Counted from the first letter of the stretch, positions 7,992 through 16,894 are shown. The stretch is DNA of 29,824 nucleotides from an uncultured Acetatifactor sp. (GCA_910586775.1 CAJUJN010000053.1:1-29824), one strand, 5' to 3'. Made by a program: numbers and translations. Notes: generated from the sequence alone by a model not told the origin.

Positions 7992-8012
7992 GGAGAATAA
8001 ACGAGGTATTAT

Positions 8013-9047
8013 ATGAAAGAGACCATTTCCGATTTTCATCAGATGCATTTTGACAGCATACAGGCCCTGAGAGGCGTCACAGCCCTTTTTATCGTACTGG
8101 AGCATATCCGCTTTCTGAACTGCGGCGCCTTCGGCGTGGATATCTTTTTCTGTATCAGCGGTTTTATGATCATGTTTTCCACCCACAGGGACAGCAGCTT
8201 TTTCCTTCGGAAACGGCTGATTCGCATTCTGCCGCTGTACTACCTCATGACCGTTGGCACATTCCTGCTCCTTCTGCTGTTTCCGGGCATGTTTGAGCAG
8301 ACGAAGGCCGATCCGGTGTTTTTGCTGAAAAGCCTGCTGTTCATTCCCTTTGATATCGGCGGAGGCGTGCTGCAGCCGCTGATGCGCATCGGATGGACGG
8401 TAAACTGTGAAATTTTCTTCTATATTATATTTTTCATTGCACTGCATATCAGCCGCAAATTCAGAGGTCTGCTCTGCGGCTTATTTCTGGCGGCGACCGT
8501 AGCCGCAGCAAATCTCATACCCTCTCCGCCGGCATTTCTTGCCTTCTACGGAAATCCTGTCATGCTGGAATTCCTCTTGGGCATTGCCGCCTACTATGCC
8601 GCATGGGGACTGTATCGGCTGCACCTGAAAAAGACATTCCCGGGAATCGGAGTTCCGCTGAGCCTGACGGCAATCTTCATCTGCTTCGCATGCCTTGTTA
8701 TCACCAAACCTGCAATCAATATCCTGGGATTCCGCAGACCTCTGGTGTGGGGCCTCCCGGCTTTTATCATCGTTATATGTGCCTTCCTCACAGGCCTGTA
8801 TATCAAAAAAATGCCCCGGTTTCTGGTGCGGCTGGGAGATGCCAGCTTTTCTTTATATTTAATACACTATTATCCCGTGATGCTGCTGGACAGGGCAGTA
8901 TTCGACTTTTCCGCCTGCACGCCCTACGCTCTCCTGGGCACAGCCGTGGCGCTTGCTATCAGTATCCTTCTGGCTTTCGTCAGCTATATGCTGATTGAAA
9001 AAAGCTTCTCCGGGTGGCTGCGCGGCAGGCTGATAAAAAATCTGTGA
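8013..9047 (+). CDS. Acyltransferase-3 family integral membrane protein (OafA/YrhL-like)
   Basis: Multi-pass membrane protein of 344 residues with roughly ten hydrophobic segments. The N-terminus has the family signature: QALRGVTAL (R20), the putative catalytic histidine in LEHIRF (H31) and GVDIFFCISGF (41-51). Members move acetyl or other acyl groups onto exported sugars, lipids or peptidoglycan at the membrane. The acceptor cannot be read from the sequence. GAGG stands 8 nt before the ATG. The gene converges with the last gene of the carbohydrate operon, with only 13 bp between stops, and is not part of that operon. Confidence 0.9.
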   Translation: MKETISDFHQMHFDSIQALRGVTALFIVLEHIRFLNCGAFGVDIFFCISGFMIMFSTHRDSSFFLRKRLIRILPLYYLMTVGTFLLLLLFPGMFEQTKADPVFLLKSLLFIPFDIGGGVLQPLMRIGWTVNCEIFFYIIFFIALHISRKFRGLLCGLFLAATVAAANLIPSPPAFLAFYGNPVMLEFLLGIAAYYAAWGLYRLHLKKTFPGIGVPLSLTAIFICFACLVITKPAINILGFRRPLVWGLPAFIIVICAFLTGLYIKKMPRFLVRLGDASFSLYLIHYYPVMLLDRAVFDFSACTPYALLGTAVALAISILLAFVSYMLIEKSFSGWLRGRLIKNL

Positions 9048-9060
9048 CATAACCATAACC

Positions 9061-10719
9061 CTATTTACGGGTAACCGTTCCCCAACCATTAAAATCCATG
9101 ATCACCCTGTCCGTCTCAATGATTCCGCTGCCGAAAGCAGAATGCATGCAGGGACTGTCGTAAGTGTCATAAGGAAATACCACTTTCACGCCGTCTATCA
9201 TCCTGTCTCTCCGGCTCATTTTCAGATTCGAATAAGACAATGTCATGGCTTCCGGGTCAAACTCCGGTCTGTTTGCCTTTGCCATCTCCTGAAACGCCTC
9301 ATAGCTTCCGCATTCCTCCTTCGTGGCAGCCATACAGACCACCCCATGCCTGCGGCCATAGCTTCTGACCTCAATCTCCTCCTTCCCCTCACCGCCCTGA
9401 CTGATTCCCTGAGAGAGCCAGAGCATCGCATACAGCCTGTCCGACGCCTTCATCCACAGATAATTGCCCTCCTGCTCTGTCTCCAGCCTTTTAAAAGGTA
9501 TGGCAGCATGAATAAAGGGCAGCTCCTTCTCCGGGATATCATATGTTGCCATGGCAATATTCCTGTCGCTGAAAAACTGCCCGCAGCAGCAGAACAGATC
9601 CCCGGTCCAGTAGCCGTGCTCCTTGCCCTCCGGTCCCGTGCTCCCCGGATGATGGGTGAAAATACGGACATCCGGCCCCGTCAGCAGCGTAAGCTCCCAC
9701 TCATGCTGCTGGTGATGGGCATACCACGCAGCCGGACTTCCCTCCGGGTAATCATCCTGCCAGGTGACCCCGCCGATCATATAATCCGGCGTCACCAAAA
9801 TGCGCTTGTTAATGCTGCCGGGTACCTGGGGAACCTGTCTGTGGGGAGTTTCATAAGTGATACTGTGCAGATGCTTACTCTCCCTGTTCTCCCATACCTT
9901 CGGCCTGGACCGAAACAGCGCATACACATAGTCCGCGGGTACAAAATCACTGACCAACGGCTCCAGATACATCCCATCCGGAACGTCTTCCCCGAAATAC
10001 AGGCTGTAGAGCACATACAGACCGCTGTTTCTGTGATCAAAAACGGAGCTCTCGTAAATCCTGCCGTGAGCGCCTCCGCAATAGCCCTCCTTCGAGCAGT
10101 CCATGAGCATATCCATCAGAAGCAGATTAGCGGACATTTCCGCATAGTTTCTCATTTGCGGTTCCCCGAAATCACTGAGATTCAGAAGCGCAGTGAAATC
10201 CTCCGGACTGTACCCGTAAGAATCAAACTCCGCCCAGCCTCTCTGCGCCCTGAAGCGGATGAATTCCTGAAGAAAATGCCTGTCCTCTTCCACAGCTTCC
10301 GCCGCCGTCATATCGTACTGACAAAATACCGTCTCCGGATATCTCAGCGCATACAGATATCTGGATGTATGAAACAGGAGCATGTGGTTTTCCGATTTAT
10401 ATTTGCTCTCGAAATCATACTCTGTAAAAAATCTCCGGATCAGCTTTTTGGTCTCCCCTGACAGCTTATCCTCCACACTATAGCATGCCCTCACCAGCTT
10501 ATGCGCCACAAAATCCGGCTCTCCCTCCGGTCCCCGGCCCGGGATGGTCGGATGGGGCAGTTCGAACCAGCGTGCCAGCCTTCCCAGCCACTCCCCCGCC
10601 TCCATTCCGGCATCGGGAACAAAGAGCAGCCTTGCCAGACTACAGCCGCCGTAAGTATCCTTTTCCAAATCCTCCGCAAGATAATCCGCAATGATTTTTT
10701 CCCGTAATTTCTGATTCAT
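9061..10719 (-). CDS. Uncharacterised cytoplasmic protein, possible polysaccharide lyase-like enzyme
   Basis: I do not recognise the family with certainty. The 552-residue chain has no signal peptide or membrane segment. The first roughly 300 residues are helix-rich with aromatic and polar motifs such as SENHMLLFHTSRYLYALRYP, GWAEFDSYGY and GGAHGRIYESSVFDHRNSG. These are reminiscent of alpha-toroid folds in heparinase or alginate-lyase type enzymes. The second half looks beta-rich with histidines (YAHHQQHEWELTL, FTHHPGS, MHSAFG). The start at 10719 is chosen because its ATG overlaps the stop of the GH105 gene (ATGA), implying translational coupling. Partnership with an unsaturated-uronyl hydrolase suggests it may generate or further process unsaturated oligouronides. 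That function is inferred from context. Confidence 0.72.
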   Translation of the reverse strand: MNQKLREKIIADYLAEDLEKDTYGGCSLARLLFVPDAGMEAGEWLGRLARWFELPHPTIPGRGPEGEPDFVAHKLVRACYSVEDKLSGETKKLIRRFFTEYDFESKYKSENHMLLFHTSRYLYALRYPETVFCQYDMTAAEAVEEDRHFLQEFIRFRAQRGWAEFDSYGYSPEDFTALLNLSDFGEPQMRNYAEMSANLLLMDMLMDCSKEGYCGGAHGRIYESSVFDHRNSGLYVLYSLYFGEDVPDGMYLEPLVSDFVPADYVYALFRSRPKVWENRESKHLHSITYETPHRQVPQVPGSINKRILVTPDYMIGGVTWQDDYPEGSPAAWYAHHQQHEWELTLLTGPDVRIFTHHPGSTGPEGKEHGYWTGDLFCCCGQFFSDRNIAMATYDIPEKELPFIHAAIPFKRLETEQEGNYLWMKASDRLYAMLWLSQGISQGGEGKEEIEVRSYGRRHGVVCMAATKEECGSYEAFQEMAKANRPEFDPEAMTLSYSNLKMSRRDRMIDGVKVVFPYDTYDSPCMHSAFGSGIIETDRVIMDFNGWGTVTRK

Positions 10720-13037
10720 CCTTCCCGCATCTCCTTTTCCTGCACAAGACTCCCCCGCTTTGCATCCTGTGCCCTCTCCTCCAACAAAGTGCAATATTCG
10801 GCGCCGGCTGCCAGAATTACCCCCGTGCCATGGTCATCATTTACAATAGTGGGAATCGTAAAATAATACTCCGCATCCGTCTGGCAGCCCGATCCCATGC
10901 ACACCCCATACACATTACCCGCCCGATCCACACTGTAAGTCAGAAGCCCTCTCCATGCCCTTTCCATACACTCCAGGTAATCCTCCTCCAGCCATCCGTA
11001 TCTGACCCCTCTGGCAAAGCCAAGCAGGAACATACCGGTGCAGGAAGTCTCCGGATACGACGCTTCCTCCCCGCGGTTCAGCACCTGACGCCACAGGCCG
11101 CTTTTATCCTGCAATGCCCTGATACCGGCGCACATCTGGCGAAACAGTTCCTTCTCCGCAGTCAGATCCACTATACCTTCTCCGTACATCAGAAGCTCCG
11201 ACAGCGTCCATATGACCCATCCGTTCCCCCGCCCCCAGGGAACATGATTTGCCGTTCCTTTCCCTGGAAAATATATATGGGAAAACAAATGTTCTTCCTC
11301 CATGTACAGCCGTTTCCGAAAGCCCTGTATCTGTACCTTCGCCTTTTCATACCTGCCTGGATCACCGGTCAGCCTGCCCATACGGATCAGGAAAGGACAA
11401 CTCATATACAGATCATCCGCCCACATGGTATCCAGACGATAGTAAGCGCCGTCCTCCAGTCTGGGAACCGCCCCTTCCGCCTGCCTGCAGATGCACTCGA
11501 TCACCGGCAGAAGCGACCTGTCGCCGGAATCCAGATAAGCATCGATGAAATTCATCCCCATGGTACCGATATTGTCCAGCACATTCATCTCATAGAGCCT
11601 GGGCATGAATGCGGGCATTACATGCTTTCCGATATCATATTTGATATAATCAAAATACTTTGCCATAAAACGCATATTGTCCACAAACAGCCTTTGATGT
11701 GCCTCATCTTCCAGGAAAATCGCCGCGTCCCTGATTCCATGGAAGCCTACCATCAGCGCATAGAACCACTGGCCCCAGAAAATGCTGTCCAGATAAACGC
11801 GCAGTTCACTGCCGTCACAGAACCCCCAGTATAGCCGCTGCCCCTTCTGATTCACAAACACCTGTGAAAAATCCCAGTCGTACTCCGGACCATGGCACTG
11901 TATTCCATAGAAAGGACCGATATAGACCGCCCTGTCACCCCTGTTCCTTTCGGAAGACAAAAAGGGCAGACGCAAACCTGCCGTGTCCAGGCCCAGCTTC
12001 CATCCATCCCGATTTCTCCTGCATCGAAACAAAATCCTGTCCCCTGATTTTACCTCCAGGCTGCCTGCACACTTTGCCGCAATCTGATTCCCCGATGCAG
12101 ATATATTTCCTGACACAGATTCGTTTCCCGATACAAATTCGTTTCCTGATACAGATTCATTTCCCGATGCGGGTTCGTTTCTTGACAAAATTTCGATTCC
12201 CGCCAGAGCTCCGCCTCCCGCTGTCCATATTTTTTTACCATTTACATATACACACTCTGTATTTCCTCTGAATGATAAGGTATGACTACAGGCAGCCTCC
12301 GCATAGACATAGCAGATATCTCCCTCCCCGCACAGCGCCTCGAAATCAAAAGTCTCGTCCCCGGGCAGCGCAGGCGGCCACTGATAGACAGGCGCCTGTT
12401 GTCCCCCGCCCACAAAATTCTCAGACTCCGAGGCCCGGTACAGGCGGCTGAGCGCCACTCCCTCCTCTCCGCTTCGCCCCGGCACAGGCAGCACCGCCCT
12501 GGCCCAGAACAGATAATCATTGGCCCACATGAAAGGATACCGCCTCACCGAAATCAGAAATTCAAAGGAAAATTCCCGATCCATCCTCTTTATGCAGAGA
12601 ATCCTCACAAAATTATCCCCGTTCTCCTTCACCGAAACCGGAAGATGCACCCAGTCTTCTCCCGCTGCATTTTCCGGCAGCTTCTCACCGGTATCTATGG
12701 TACCTTCAATCCCGTCATAAATGCATCCCCCGTCATACCAGACCTTTATCCCCGCAGATACATTCAGATAGATCACCTCATCCCGGTGACACCGGATCTG
12801 AAAATCCACAAAAACGCCGTCTCCCGGTTCTGCTTCAGGATACATGTCTCCCAGCCGGACCTTCTGGCTTGACAGCGTGCGGGTGTAGCCCACATATCTG
12901 CATGCCAGAAAAGGCCGGAAGCTCACCTCTTCCTTTGGCCTTGTCTCCAGCATGCGCTCCATGATCACGGAAATCACCTTTCGACGATCCAAACCTGCCA
13001 GGAGCATTTCCTGTCCTTTCGTCAGCTTCTCATTCAT
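10716..13037 (-). CDS. GH105-type unsaturated uronyl hydrolase with N-terminal extension
   Basis: Predicted to remove the 4,5-unsaturated uronic acid that lyases leave on oligosaccharides, as in YteR/YesR of Bacillus subtilis. The C-terminal (alpha/alpha)6 barrel, about 395-750, carries TMWADDLYMSCPFL (D541, D542, containing the likely catalytic Asp), VPWGRGNGW (599-607), YPETSCTGMFLLGFARGVR (661-679) and HGTGVILAAGAE (736-747). Typical GH105 proteins are about 370 residues. This one is 773, with about 390 extra N-terminal residues that look beta-rich and include a repeated SGNE linker (about 288-317). There is no signal peptide, so it acts in the cytoplasm. GGAGG stands 8 nt before the ATG. 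It is fourth in the ABC operon, behind an attenuator-like hairpin. Confidence 0.9.
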   Translation of the reverse strand: MNEKLTKGQEMLLAGLDRRKVISVIMERMLETRPKEEVSFRPFLACRYVGYTRTLSSQKVRLGDMYPEAEPGDGVFVDFQIRCHRDEVIYLNVSAGIKVWYDGGCIYDGIEGTIDTGEKLPENAAGEDWVHLPVSVKENGDNFVRILCIKRMDREFSFEFLISVRRYPFMWANDYLFWARAVLPVPGRSGEEGVALSRLYRASESENFVGGGQQAPVYQWPPALPGDETFDFEALCGEGDICYVYAEAACSHTLSFRGNTECVYVNGKKIWTAGGGALAGIEILSRNEPASGNESVSGNEFVSGNESVSGNISASGNQIAAKCAGSLEVKSGDRILFRCRRNRDGWKLGLDTAGLRLPFLSSERNRGDRAVYIGPFYGIQCHGPEYDWDFSQVFVNQKGQRLYWGFCDGSELRVYLDSIFWGQWFYALMVGFHGIRDAAIFLEDEAHQRLFVDNMRFMAKYFDYIKYDIGKHVMPAFMPRLYEMNVLDNIGTMGMNFIDAYLDSGDRSLLPVIECICRQAEGAVPRLEDGAYYRLDTMWADDLYMSCPFLIRMGRLTGDPGRYEKAKVQIQGFRKRLYMEEEHLFSHIYFPGKGTANHVPWGRGNGWVIWTLSELLMYGEGIVDLTAEKELFRQMCAGIRALQDKSGLWRQVLNRGEEASYPETSCTGMFLLGFARGVRYGWLEEDYLECMERAWRGLLTYSVDRAGNVYGVCMGSGCQTDAEYYFTIPTIVNDDHGTGVILAAGAEYCTLLEERAQDAKRGSLVQEKEMREG
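12085..12186 (-). repeat. 18-bp tandem repeats encoding an SGNE-type linker
   Basis: About five and a half degenerate copies of an 18-bp unit lie at 12085, 12103, 12121, 12139, 12157 and 12175. On the minus strand they encode a six-residue repeat of the form SVSGNE inside the GH105 protein. The period is a multiple of three, so copy changes would keep the frame. Confidence 0.9.
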
Positions 13038-13049
13038 TTATTCTCCTCC

Positions 13050-13076
13050 AAAAAGGGATGGCTTAACCGCCACCCC
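13050..13076 (-). terminator. Intra-operon terminator/attenuator before the GH105 gene
   Basis: On the minus strand GGGGTGGC pairs with GCCATCCC (8 bp with one G-U) around GGTTAA, followed by TTTTT. The GGAGG of the GH105 gene begins immediately after the T-run. It should end part of the transcription after the binding-protein gene, giving more binding protein than enzyme. Confidence 0.75.
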
Positions 13077-13100
13077 TTCCAAAGCATTCTGCACATTCCT

Positions 13101-14762
13101 TTATTTATTCTCTGCAATCCATGCATCCAGCTGTGCCTGGAAATCCGCCTTGATTTTGGAAAGTCCGGCCTTCTCCGCCTTTTCCATAAACTCTTCATAA
13201 TAGGCATCCCAGCCGTCCTCACCCAGAGTTCCGCTACCCAGAGAACCCGAGTATTCTCCTATCACGGCAATAAGCTGATCGATTTCCGTCTGCACATTCG
13301 CTGTGGAAACGGAAAACCCGATGATGGAAGAAGAAACCGTATCCGGAGCTTCGTTCATTTCTTTAATACGCTCGAACTGACCATCCAGCACAGCCTGGTT
13401 TTTGTATGCATAGAAACTGTTGCCCAGAATCCACTTCAATCCGGCATAAGAAGTATCCGAACCACCTTGTGAGCCGTCATACTCCAAAGTCGTAATTCTG
13501 TTTGGATCGTTTTCATCTTTGGTATAATGCTCCTCTTCCAGACCAAATACCATGGTGTTGTAGATTTCCTTCCCCAGCTCGGTACCGGTAGTCAGAGCCT
13601 CTATGAAAGCACAGGCTTCCTCCGGATGTTTACAGGTGGATGAGATACCGTTGCCGCCTGCACCCCAGGTATTCTGGATATAATTGTAAGGCTGTGTAGG
13701 AATTGCCACCACATCAAACCCCCAGGAAGAACTGTAGATCTCGGCCACCTGCTCCGGCGTTCCTACCTGCTCCTTGCCGCTGAACGCACAGGATGTGGGC
13801 TGCATCATATTTGCGTAATTATAATCCAATATGTTCGTGTTTTCGCCGTCAGGCGCATAGAGTCCCATGTCATACCATGCAGCATACCCCTTCAGTATGT
13901 CCTTGATGCCCTGCAGTTCAAAGTAAAACTGCACCTCATTAGATCCGTCGGGAATCACGAAATAATTACCAAGATTGTCAAAAGGTGTCACATAGGCAAA
14001 GCCAAGGGATCCTGTCTCTCCCTGCACTACATTACCGCAATATTTACCGCCGCCTTCACCTTCATTGACTGCCTGCACATATTCCGCCAGGCACTTTACC
14101 TTCTCGGAATAGTCCCCATCCCAGTCGGTCAGCACTTCATACATGGCGTCATAATCACCGTATTTGTCCATGTAATCTTTTGGGAAGAACAGGAAATTGG
14201 CATTAAACGCGTTCTGGTAATTGGGAACCATGTAGATATGCCCGTTCCTGGTACCCATCTCCCACAGCCAGTCAGGCAGTTCGGTTTTCAGGCTCTCTGA
14301 AATGTAGTCCTCCATGGGCATCCAGCTGCCATCTTCCACATGCTGGTCAAAATTCAGGTTGACACTGTTCAGGATATCGATCTGCGCGCCGGCAGCCTGG
14401 GCGGTGGTGACCTGCGTCGCATAGTCGCTGGAAGGGAAGCTGTTAATGTTGATGCTCACATGCTCCAGTCCGGGATACTCTTTCAGGAGTTCATTCACTC
14501 GGGCCTCCACCTTATCCGTGTCCTTCTGCTGTCCGTTACCTCTGTAATACCACTCCAGAAGAACCGGTTCCTTCTCCTCCGGCTGGGTTTCCGCCGTACT
14601 GCTCTCCTCCCCGCCGTTGCTCTCTTCCGCACTGCTCTCCGCAGGCGTACTGTCCCCTGCAGGCTGACTGTTATTATTCGGATTTTCGTTTCCACAGGCA
14701 CTCACGCCCATCAGCATTGCCGCGGACAGACCAATCGACAGCCATTTCTTTACGTTTTTCAT
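13101..14762 (-). CDS. Sugar ABC transporter substrate-binding lipoprotein
   Basis: Surface-tethered solute receptor of 553 residues for the adjacent permeases. A lipoprotein signal peptide ends at C23 (MLMGVSAC lipobox). A Ser/Glu/Asn-rich flexible linker reaches to about 65, and the rest has the composition and length of the large LplA/YtcQ-type family-1 binding proteins. Those typically serve di- or oligosaccharide importers of Bacillota. GAGGAGG lies about 7 nt before the ATG. It is third in the operon, between two hairpins that probably raise its relative expression. The ligand cannot be read from the sequence. GH105 downstream suggests a uronide-containing oligosaccharide. Confidence 0.92.
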   Translation of the reverse strand: MKNVKKWLSIGLSAAMLMGVSACGNENPNNNSQPAGDSTPAESSAEESNGGEESSTAETQPEEKEPVLLEWYYRGNGQQKDTDKVEARVNELLKEYPGLEHVSININSFPSSDYATQVTTAQAAGAQIDILNSVNLNFDQHVEDGSWMPMEDYISESLKTELPDWLWEMGTRNGHIYMVPNYQNAFNANFLFFPKDYMDKYGDYDAMYEVLTDWDGDYSEKVKCLAEYVQAVNEGEGGGKYCGNVVQGETGSLGFAYVTPFDNLGNYFVIPDGSNEVQFYFELQGIKDILKGYAAWYDMGLYAPDGENTNILDYNYANMMQPTSCAFSGKEQVGTPEQVAEIYSSSWGFDVVAIPTQPYNYIQNTWGAGGNGISSTCKHPEEACAFIEALTTGTELGKEIYNTMVFGLEEEHYTKDENDPNRITTLEYDGSQGGSDTSYAGLKWILGNSFYAYKNQAVLDGQFERIKEMNEAPDTVSSSIIGFSVSTANVQTEIDQLIAVIGEYSGSLGSGTLGEDGWDAYYEEFMEKAEKAGLSKIKADFQAQLDAWIAENK

Positions 14763-14816
14763 AACGTACCTCCTCGTATTTTCTATTTTGAAAGATTGCT
14801 CTTAGAGCCATAATAA

Positions 14817-14837
14817 GGAAGTGTCTACGACAATTCC
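14817..14837 (-). other. Intercistronic hairpin upstream of the binding-protein gene
   Basis: On the minus strand GGAATTGTC and GACACTTCC pair over eight of nine positions around a GTA loop, 15 nt after the permease stop. No T-run of note follows. It may act as an RNA processing or stabilising element ahead of the binding-protein gene. Confidence 0.35.
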
Positions 14838-14851
14838 TAAACAGTTTCCCG

Positions 14852-15724
14852 CTACCCCTTTACGCCTCCCAGCGTCATACCCTTTGTAAAATATTTCTGG
14901 AAGAACGGGAAAATCAACAGTACCGGGCCTGCTGCCACAAGGGCCATGGCGAATCTCAGCGTCTCCGTAGGCATCGCAGCAGACGCATCGCCGGCAGCAG
15001 CATAATTTTTCAATGCCTCCGCCTCCCGCAGCAGCTTCTGCAGGAGATACTGCAAGGAGTACAGATCCGGGTTCCGGATATACAGCATGGATGTCATCCA
15101 GTCGTTCCATCTGTCCACCAGATACAGGAAGGATACCGAAGCAATACTTGCCTTGCTCAACGGAATGATGATCCGAAAGCAGATATATAGTTCGTGGGCG
15201 CCGTCTATCTTCGCCGCTTCCACCAACTCATTGGGTATCGCCCGGTAGCTTGTCCTGACGATCAGCACATTATAAGCCGACACCAGGCAGGGAACAATGT
15301 AAACCCAGATCGTATCATCCAAATGCAGGATATTCCTGATCAGCAGGTACGAGGGCACCAGGCCTCCGGAAAACAGCATCGTAAAGTATACAAAAAAATT
15401 CAATTGTTTCTGCCAGATAAAATTATCTCTGGACAGCGGGTAGGCCAACAGGGATACTACCAGTGTGGACAGCGCGGTACTGAGCAATGTATAGAATATA
15501 TTGACTCCATATGCCATCACCATCTTCATGGGATTACGGAACGCCGTCACATACGCCTCCAGGCTGAACCGGGACGGTATCAGCGAATAGCCGTTCTGTA
15601 TCAGTGCCGTTTCATCCGTAAACGAGCTTGCTATCAACACCAGGATCGGCAGTATGTAAACCACCATCAATGCCAGAAATACCATATGCAGCGCTATCTG
15701 CCCTGTGCTTTTCTTTTTCTTCAT
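14852..15724 (-). CDS. ABC sugar transporter permease (LplC/YtcP-like)
   Basis: Inner-membrane permease of 290 residues with six predicted membrane segments (first LHMVFLALMVVYILPILVLI). The EAA cytoplasmic loop ELVEAAKIDGAHE docks the ATPase. It belongs to the CUT1 MalG-type family. The ribosome binding site is GGAGGGGG, about 5 nt before the ATG. It starts 11 bp after the other permease. No ATP-binding subunit is encoded in the window, as is common for this subfamily, which uses a shared MsmX-type ATPase elsewhere. Confidence 0.93.
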   Translation of the reverse strand: MKKKKSTGQIALHMVFLALMVVYILPILVLIASSFTDETALIQNGYSLIPSRFSLEAYVTAFRNPMKMVMAYGVNIFYTLLSTALSTLVVSLLAYPLSRDNFIWQKQLNFFVYFTMLFSGGLVPSYLLIRNILHLDDTIWVYIVPCLVSAYNVLIVRTSYRAIPNELVEAAKIDGAHELYICFRIIIPLSKASIASVSFLYLVDRWNDWMTSMLYIRNPDLYSLQYLLQKLLREAEALKNYAAAGDASAAMPTETLRFAMALVAAGPVLLIFPFFQKYFTKGMTLGGVKG

Positions 15725-15735
15725 GATTCCCCCTC

Positions 15736-16665
15736 CTAGAACATGGCATTCTCAGGACTGATCTTCCTGATGATCTTATTGGTCGTTACCACCATAATCA
15801 GGCCTGCTGCCGACTGTGCCAGTCCCACCGCCGTAGAGCGGGCAAGATTGCCGTCCTGAAGCGCGCGGAACGTGTATGTATTGATGATATCCGTCGTCGG
15901 ATACAGGATTCCCCTGTTCTGCGGCACCTGATAGAACAAACCGAAATCGCCGGTGAAGAGCTGTCCGATATTGATAATGGTCTGGATCACGATTACGGGG
16001 ATCAGATGCGGCAGCATCACATGCCAGATCTGCTGCGGCTTGTCGGCTCCGTCCAACTGTGCCGCTTCGATCAGCCCGCCGTCCAGTCCCATCAGGGAAG
16101 CGTAAAAAATCATGCTGCTGACTCCCACAGAACCCCACATCTTCACAATCGTCAGTATAAAGGGCCAGGCGGCCGGAATGGTATACCAGTCAGGCGCTTT
16201 CCCTCCCAGCCCTCTGATGAGCTGATTGAGCAGGCCGAACCTGTAGCTTAAGAATATTTCCGCCAGAAAGGAAAGGATTACTGCCGACAGAAACTTCGGC
16301 ATGATGATGACCGTATTATAAGCCTTCAGGGCTTTCCTGCTCCGCAGATGATAGAACAACAGCGCCAGCCCCACAGAAGCCGCAGTCCCGAATACAATAA
16401 ACGCAATATTGTAACACATGGTATTGCGTATGGTTCTGAATGCATCCTGGGAGGTAAAGAAAAATTTGAAATTATCCAGTCCGTTCCAATCGCTTCCCAG
16501 TATACCTTTCAACGGTTTGTAGTTCTTAAAGGCAATCACGATTCCGAACATGGGAGCATAGCTGAATACCAGCAGTAAAATAATACCCGGTATTGCCAAC
16601 ATGCCCATGCTCAGGCTCTCTCTGATCGTCCGTTTCGAATACCTGGGTTTTGTTTTTGTCTCCAT
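15736..16665 (-). CDS. ABC sugar transporter permease (LplB/YteP-like)
   Basis: First gene of the five-gene operon. MalF-type CUT1 permease of 309 residues with six hydrophobic segments (first LAIPGIILLLVFSYAPMFGI) and the EAA loop GLIEAAQLDGADKPQQIW. I chose the ATG at 16665 (METKTKPRYSK) because AGGAGG lies about 5 nt upstream. An in-frame ATG at 16686 lies upstream of that site and lacks its own. It pairs with the following permease to form the membrane channel. Confidence 0.93.
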   Translation of the reverse strand: METKTKPRYSKRTIRESLSMGMLAIPGIILLLVFSYAPMFGIVIAFKNYKPLKGILGSDWNGLDNFKFFFTSQDAFRTIRNTMCYNIAFIVFGTAASVGLALLFYHLRSRKALKAYNTVIIMPKFLSAVILSFLAEIFLSYRFGLLNQLIRGLGGKAPDWYTIPAAWPFILTIVKMWGSVGVSSMIFYASLMGLDGGLIEAAQLDGADKPQQIWHVMLPHLIPVIVIQTIINIGQLFTGDFGLFYQVPQNRGILYPTTDIINTYTFRALQDGNLARSTAVGLAQSAAGLIMVVTTNKIIRKISPENAMF

Positions 16666-16774
16666 TCTTTCCTCCTGTTTCTGCACTTCCTGCTACGGCA
16701 CAGTTTGTATTCCTGAACAAATTCCTTTACCGTGTTCTGTACTATGCTCCTGGGAACTGCTCACCTGTAAGTTT

Positions 16775-16803
16775 ATTATACCTTTCTCCTGCTTCCACGC
16801 CAA
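16775..16803 (-). promoter_or_regulatory. Predicted promoter of the ABC/GH105 operon
   Basis: On the minus strand TTGGCG (16798-16803) is followed after 17 nt by a perfect TATAAT (16775-16780). The weak -35 fits an activator-dependent promoter. The operator-like repeat starts exactly 6 bp upstream of the -35, the same geometry as at the giant gene. Confidence 0.75.
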
Positions 16804-16809
16804 TCGCCG

Positions 16810-16839
16810 ATCGGTGCCATCCTTCGCGTTTCATGCTCA
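16810..16839 (-). promoter_or_regulatory. Predicted response-regulator operator, copy 3 (ABC operon)
   Basis: On the plus-strand reading this site shares the GTGYCA half-site, the CATCCTTC spacer and CGTTT plus ATGC with the copy at 24571-24599 (21 of 29 positions identical by hand alignment). The half-sites are about 20 bp apart, suited to the two helix-turn-helix motifs of an AraC-type domain. The adjacent regulator gene at 24695 is the obvious candidate binder. Confidence 0.65.
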
Positions 16840-16855
16840 TTGAGAAAATGTCTGC

Positions 16856-16894
16856 AAAAAAGACGGGGCAATGACTCACACAAGCCACTGCCCC
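16856..16894 (-). terminator. Rho-independent terminator of the giant surface-protein gene
   Basis: On the minus strand GGGGCAGTG pairs with CATTGCCCC (one G-U), and pairing can extend inward. The stem is followed by GTCTTTTTT. It lies about 115 bp after the stop at 17008 and just before the ABC operon operator, so the two transcripts are probably separate. Confidence 0.8.

Larger units (their letters stand above)
7402..8012. other. 611-bp divergent intergenic region
   Basis: No convincing gene is present. From left to right it holds the structured leader of the minus-strand beta-CASP gene, an unremarkable AT-rich stretch (about 7502-7750) and a terminator-like hairpin (about 7753-7786). The promoter and long leader of the plus-strand acyltransferase gene follow. 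Confidence 0.6.

Noticed and set aside
9142..10461. 439-codon plus-strand open frame opposite the lyase-like gene
   Set aside because: The minus-strand gene has operon context, a coupled start and protein-like motifs. The plus frame has none of these.
16800..16845. Possible catabolite-repression cre site in front of the ABC operon (TGAAACGCG)
   Set aside because: It does not match the cre consensus when aligned base by base. The same bases are better explained as an operator copy shared with the giant gene.
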